Made by a program: the position numbers and the translations under genes. Positions 58,867 to 64,000 of a stretch of DNA of 64,000 nt are shown in pieces. A model generated the notes under the pieces. It had not been told where the DNA came from, did no database searches, and worked only from the letters and a program-made list of their open reading frames with translations. The DNA comes from JBFHQE01 sp041592335. GTDB taxonomy: Bacteria > Pseudomonadota > Gammaproteobacteria > Thiohalobacterales > Thiohalobacteraceae. The stretch covers positions 124,001-188,000 of the forward strand of contig JBFHQE010000001.1 of the NCBI GenBank assembly GCA_041592335.1, given 5' to 3'. How positions within the stretch are numbered: position 1 is the stretch's first letter; every line of letters starts with the position of its first letter.

Positions 58867-58906
58867 AAAGGGGGCAGATTTCAAATCTGTCCCCTTTGTT
58901 TTTTTT
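58867..58906 (+). terminator. Long perfect-looking palindrome and terminator after dsbA
   Basis: AAAGGGGGCAGATTT and AAATCTGTCCCCTTT pair over 15 positions with one G-T pair, followed by G and a run of eight T residues. The CAGATTT/AAATCTG core with GGGG/CCCC is of a kind often repeated in proteobacterial genomes, so it may be a dispersed repeat adapted as a terminator. Confidence 0.85.
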
Positions 58907-58923
58907 AGCGTTAGAATGCCGGT

Positions 58924-60551
<1,628 letters not shown>

Positions 60552-60555
<4 letters not shown>

Positions 60556-61376
60556 AACTGCAACATTCAGTGGCGATACATTCGGAGCATATTCCGGTGC
60601 CGGCCAAGCAGGTCAACACCGGCGAGAAGTTACGTATCCTCAGTTTCAACATCCAGACCGGCATCTCGACCGAGAAATACCATCACTACCTCACCAAGGC
60701 ATGGAAGCATGTGCTGCCGCACCCGAAACGCTTCCGTAACCTGGATCGTATCGCCGAACTGGTGCGTGACTATGACCTGGTCGGGTTGCAGGAAGTGGAT
60801 GCGGGTAGCCTGCGCTGCGGCTTTATCAATCTCACCGAGTACGTGGCGCGCCGTTCCGATTTCCCCTTCTGGTACGACCAGACCAACCGTAAGCTGGGGG
60901 GCGTGGCCAAGCATGCGATCGGCATGTTGAGCCGCTTCCAGTGTTCGGAAATCATCGAGCATCGCTTGCCCGGCCCGATCCCCGGACGTGGCGCCCTGTC
61001 GATGCGTTTCGGCCAGGGCGAGGATGCCTTGCTGGTGATGATCATTCACCTGGCGCTGGGCAAGCGCGCCCGTCTGCAGCAGCTGGATTACATCGCCGAA
61101 CAGATGAGTGACACCAAACACGTAATTCTGATGGGCGACATGAATTTCCATTCCGAGAGCGACGAGATGGAATTTCTGATCGAGCGCACGCTGATGAAAG
61201 AACCTATCCATGGCCTGCACACCTGGCCGAGCTGGCGACCGCGTAAAAGCATCGACCACATCCTGGTTTCCCCGACGGTTCAGGTGGACCACGTACGGGT
61301 GCTGGATTTCCCGGTATCCGATCATCTGCCGATCAGCATGGAAGTGACCCTGCCGCAATCCGTTGTCATCCGGTGA
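60552..61376 (+). CDS. Endonuclease/exonuclease/phosphatase (EEP) family protein
   Basis: The 274-residue protein shows EEP motifs I-L-S-F-N-I-Q-T-G, G-L-Q-E-V-D-A-G, I-H-L-A-L-G, M-G-D-M-N-F-H and S-D-H-L-P-I. The family includes nucleases, sphingomyelinases and inositol phosphatases; this one has no signal peptide and its substrate is unknown. It overlaps the upstream ThDP enzyme gene by four bases, indicating coupled translation. The EEP-GGDEF order after dsbA is also known in Pseudomonas. Confidence 0.9.
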
Positions 61377-61483
61377 TTTTTCCGATTTCTCGTTAACTCG
61401 CGCGGTTATTGGACGATACTCTCTGTAGAGCCCCGCGTGGGAAGCGGGTCGGTGCATAATCCAGGGAGTATTCGGGCAGGGTA

Positions 61484-63430
61484 ATGGCAGAAGAGAGCAA
61501 TGCCCAGGCGATAGAAGCCTGGAAGCAAAAATACTACGACAGTCTGGAGCAGGCTGAACGTAAGGAAAAGGAATGGAAGCGGGTCGACGACCTGCTGCGC
61601 CGTGCCATCCAGCGCCTCACGTTGGCGGCCGACGGGCTGGACCAGACGCTCGATGGCCAGCTGCGCGATCTGCGCGATGCGATTCGCGAGAGCGGCAAAT
61701 CCTTCCAGTTAGAAGCCAGTATCGAAGCCATGTCCGCCACGCTGGTCAAACTCGATGGCAAGCGTGCCCGCGCCCGTGCCGCCATGACGGCCCCGGATGT
61801 CGTGGAAACCCTGCTGGACAAAATCACCTTGCCAAAATCCCATGGCAAATCCGTCAAGGAACTCAAGAAGCGCGCGCGTGCGGTGGAAGATGAGCAGGTG
61901 CCCGCGCTGGTTGATGAATTCACCCAATTACTGAGCACGGCCTTAACGCCCGAGAGCAGCGCGCCGGAATCCGCCGGTGGCGGTGGTCTGTTCGGCAAAC
62001 TGTTCAGCCGCAAGGATGCCGCGCCGCGTTCGGAGCTTGTGGAGCCGGTTAGTGAACTGCGCGACAGGCAACCCGCCGCTGCGCCAACCCCAAAGGATCA
62101 AACGCCGGGCCAGCGTGACATGTTGTTGCATTTACTGGAGCGGCTGGCCGGGCACAGCAAGGCCGTTGAAATATTCAAGGAGCTGCGCGAGCGTGTGTTG
62201 CGCGCGCGCACCGAGCAGGAGTTGAAACGCATTGCCGACACCCTCGCCGAAGGCCTGTCCGGCGCACCCGCTTCCACGCCAGCCAGTCCGTCCGCGGACC
62301 AGGGCAGTGAAGTATCGGCAGAGATTCCGCCCGACGCCGCTCTCGCGAGTGACGACAGCGGCGAGGCGCCTGCCAACCGGATAGAATGCGATTTCCGCGA
62401 TGCGCTGGTGCAGTTACTGGAGCGCCTTGCCATGCCGGCAAACTTTGAGGCACGGGTCGACGCGCTCAAGGAACGGCTGGAAGACAGCTCGGCGCCACTC
62501 GAATCCGATACCGTGCTTTGTGAAATGGCCGAGCTGGTCGCGGAAATGCGTATTGAAATCCAGCGCGAAAAAACCGAGCTGGAAGATTTCCTGCAGCACC
62601 TGACGACGCGCCTGCAGGATATCGACAGCGTGGTGCTGGGAACCGAATCCAAGCGCGTCGCGTCGTTCGAAAACGGCCGCGACCTGGGTAACAAGGTGCA
62701 GGCGCAGATTCTCGGCATTGAATCCTCGGTGCGCAACGTGCAGGAAATCGACCAGCTCAAGTCCGCGGTCAAGCTGAACGTTGACGCCATCATTGCGCAC
62801 ATGGAAGAGCATCGGAAGGTGGAAGAGCAGCGCAACCGGGAAGTGGAGGCCGAGGTGCAGGCGCTACGCGGCCGGTTGTCCGAGCTGGAAAGCGAGTCCG
62901 AAGAACTGCGTTCCAAGGTGCATTACGAGCGCAACCAGGCCATGACCGATGCCCTGACCGGCGTGCCCAACCGACTCGCCTGGGACGAGCGCATCATCCA
63001 GGAATACGCGCGCTGGAAGCGTTTCCAGACCCCGCTGGCGCTGCTGGTCTGGGACGTGGATTACTTCAAGAAAGTGAACGATGACTATGGCCACAAGGCT
63101 GGCGATAAAGTACTCAAGGTGATTGCCAACCTGTTGCAGGAGAATATCCGCGAAACCGATTTTCTGGCGCGCTACGGCGGCGAGGAATTTGTACTGCTGA
63201 TGACGGGTGCCCAGGATGCCGACGTGGCGGCGGTGGCCGAAAAACTGCGCAAGGCTATCGAGGACTGCGGTTTTCACTACAAGGGTCAGGAAGTGCCGAT
63301 TACCATCTCCTGTGGCCGAACTCATTTCCAGCCGGGCGATAACATCGAGGCGGCCTTTGAGCGTGCCGACCAGGCGCTGTATCGAGCCAAGGAAGCCGGG
63401 CGAAACCGGTGTATATCAGCAGATAATTAG
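61484..63430 (+). CDS. Cytoplasmic diguanylate cyclase with long coiled-coil N-terminus
   Basis: The 648-residue protein has no membrane segment. About 480 N-terminal residues are charged, helical and partly coiled, with low-complexity Ala/Pro/Ser linkers near 160-210 and 260-295. The C-terminal GGDEF domain has G-G-E-E-F at residues 565-569 and an R-E-T-D inhibitory site five residues earlier, so both activity and product feedback are expected. The same gene position relative to dsbA and the EEP gene holds a GGDEF protein (DgcH) in Pseudomonas. A weak promoter (TTAACT-N16-GATACT) precedes it. Confidence 0.92.
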   Translation: MAEESNAQAIEAWKQKYYDSLEQAERKEKEWKRVDDLLRRAIQRLTLAADGLDQTLDGQLRDLRDAIRESGKSFQLEASIEAMSATLVKLDGKRARARAAMTAPDVVETLLDKITLPKSHGKSVKELKKRARAVEDEQVPALVDEFTQLLSTALTPESSAPESAGGGGLFGKLFSRKDAAPRSELVEPVSELRDRQPAAAPTPKDQTPGQRDMLLHLLERLAGHSKAVEIFKELRERVLRARTEQELKRIADTLAEGLSGAPASTPASPSADQGSEVSAEIPPDAALASDDSGEAPANRIECDFRDALVQLLERLAMPANFEARVDALKERLEDSSAPLESDTVLCEMAELVAEMRIEIQREKTELEDFLQHLTTRLQDIDSVVLGTESKRVASFENGRDLGNKVQAQILGIESSVRNVQEIDQLKSAVKLNVDAIIAHMEEHRKVEEQRNREVEAEVQALRGRLSELESESEELRSKVHYERNQAMTDALTGVPNRLAWDERIIQEYARWKRFQTPLALLVWDVDYFKKVNDDYGHKAGDKVLKVIANLLQENIRETDFLARYGGEEFVLLMTGAQDADVAAVAEKLRKAIEDCGFHYKGQEVPITISCGRTHFQPGDNIEAAFERADQALYRAKEAGRNRCISADN

Positions 63431-63434
63431 CTAA

Positions 63435-63454
63435 ATTTTGAGTTTACTCAAAAT
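63435..63454 (+). repeat. AT-rich hairpin after the diguanylate cyclase gene
   Basis: ATTTTGAG/CTCAAAAT form a perfect 8-base stem around TTTA, five bases after the stop. The following sequence is A-rich rather than T-rich, so it is at best a weak terminator on the plus strand. Confidence 0.45.
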
Positions 63455-63511
63455 AATAAAAATATAAGTAACTACATAGAGTTGTTTTTTAATTAGCTAT
63501 TAACTAGAGTT

Positions 63512-63534
63512 AACCCTAAACATTGTTGAGGGTT
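63512..63534. repeat. Inverted repeat in the TetR gene leader
   Basis: AACCCT and AGGGTT face each other across 11 bases immediately before the regulator's ATG, covering the likely ribosome site (GAGGG). A second palindrome, TTAAC/GTTAA, lies 12 bases upstream. Either could be an autoregulatory operator or a translation-controlling hairpin; this is inference. Confidence 0.4.
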
Positions 63535-63540
63535 TGATTC

Positions 63541-64000
63541 ATGACTGATCACAAAATCCCCCTGCGTGAGCGCAAGTTCGCCCGCACCAAGCTGACCCTG
63601 GTGGCGGAACTGCGCAAGGCGCTGGAAAAGGAAAGCCTGGAGCAGCTGTCGGTCAAATCCCTGTGCGAGGCAGCCGAGATATCCGAGGCGACCTTTTTCA
63701 ATTATTTCCCAAAGAAGAGCGATTTGCTGGAATACCTGGGACGGCTGTGGGGGCTGGAGTTGCAGTGGCATGCGTTGCGGGCGGCACAGGAAAAGCCGGG
63801 CCTCGCGGCTATCCATGCCCTGTTCGAGCTGGCGGCGCGCCATGTGCAGCAATCGCCCGGGACCTACGGCGAATACATTGCCCTGCTCGCGCATCGGCGC
63901 TCGAAGCCGCAACAGCCAGAGCTGACCTATGCCGAGCGGATGCTGGCGTTTCAGGAGCTGGACGGCATCGCGGATCTTCCCGAACAGGGGCTGGATACGA
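63541..64000 (+). CDS. TetR-family transcriptional regulator (truncated by window end)
   Basis: 153 codons are present and the frame stays open to the edge. The N-terminal helix-turn-helix reads L-S-V-K-S-L-C-E-A-A-E-I-S-E-A-T-F-F-N-Y, ending F-F-N-Y-F-P-K-K-S-D-L-L, the classical TetR signature at residues 35-65. The helical ligand domain starts afterwards and is incomplete. The regulated genes are not visible; they may lie beyond the edge. The preceding 110 bases are strongly AT-rich. Confidence 0.88.
   Translation, partial: MTDHKIPLRERKFARTKLTLVAELRKALEKESLEQLSVKSLCEAAEISEATFFNYFPKKSDLLEYLGRLWGLELQWHALRAAQEKPGLAAIHALFELAARHVQQSPGTYGEYIALLAHRRSKPQQPELTYAERMLAFQELDGIADLPEQGLDT

Noticed and set aside
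62098..62916. A 272-codon minus-strand frame rich in serine and arginine
   Set aside because: It is antisense to the GGEEF protein gene; the composition is a frame artefact.

Overview
This is a 64 kb stretch of a gammaproteobacterial chromosome that begins just beside the replication-origin gene cluster. The left edge cuts into rpmH and continues rnpA-yidD-yidC-mnmE, then mnmG-rsmG-parA-parB and a complete F1Fo ATP synthase operon (atpIBEFHAGDC) followed by glmU and glmS. This order, an OxyR/AhpC/AhpF cluster with both OxyR cysteines, the polA-engB-cytochrome c4-dsbA-GGDEF order remembered from Pseudomonas, and fairly GC-rich coding sequence all fit a gammaproteobacterium. A two-protein System II cytochrome c assembly pair (ResB/CcsA), a TRAP transporter and a VPLPA-CTERM surface protein suggest a free-living, respiring, exopolysaccharide-making bacterium outside the Enterobacterales. 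I cannot assign an order or genus from sequence alone.

Layout. 0-5 kb: translation, membrane insertion and tRNA modification (rpmH, rnpA, yidD, yidC, mnmE, a membrane-anchored unknown) and a convergent SlyD-type prolyl isomerase. 5-9.2 kb: minus-strand MoxR ATPase / DUF58 / transglutaminase membrane protein module. 9.3-13.7 kb: mnmG, rsmG, parA, parB. 13.7-21 kb: atp operon with a near-consensus sigma-70 promoter and a strong terminator; two REP-like palindromes flank atpG inside it. 21-24.4 kb: UDP-GlcNAc synthesis (glmU, glmS). 24.4-27 kb: a small accessory patch with a RES/Xre toxin-antitoxin pair, a double-CBS protein and a CPBP intramembrane protease. 26.9-30.7 kb: divergent oxyR and ahpCF, plus a small four-cysteine protein. 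30.8-36.6 kb: a tightly packed run of a PfkB kinase, two unknown proteins, an unusual helix-turn-helix/ferredoxin/reductase-like fusion, and uvrD. 36.6-41.1 kb: a secreted protein with a 48-bp coding minisatellite and two fibronectin III repeats, and a PAS-GGDEF-EAL protein. 41.4-48.8 kb: TRAP binding protein, polyphosphate:AMP phosphotransferase, HIT protein, tag, a VPLPA-CTERM protein, an altered EAL protein and the TRAP permease. 48.9-64 kb: DUF2782, LOG-family protein, polA, a probable sRNA, engB, cytochrome c4, resB-ccsA, dsbA, an acetolactate-synthase-like enzyme, an EEP-family hydrolase, a GGDEF protein and the start of a TetR regulator.

Themes. Envelope redox biology recurs (cytochrome c4, System II heme ligation, DsbA, AhpCF/OxyR). 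Cyclic-di-GMP is represented by three proteins. The most interesting non-coding signal is between polA and engB: a GGAACTT-N16-TCTCA promoter of the sigma-E/AlgU type followed by a chain of stem-loops and a U-tract terminator, in the position occupied by Spot 42 in enterics and ErsA in Pseudomonas. The most interesting protein is the fusion at 32.9-34.4 kb, which has an intact 2Fe-2S motif but degenerate flavin and nucleotide motifs. All functional calls rest on motif recognition by eye; no database or structure search was run.
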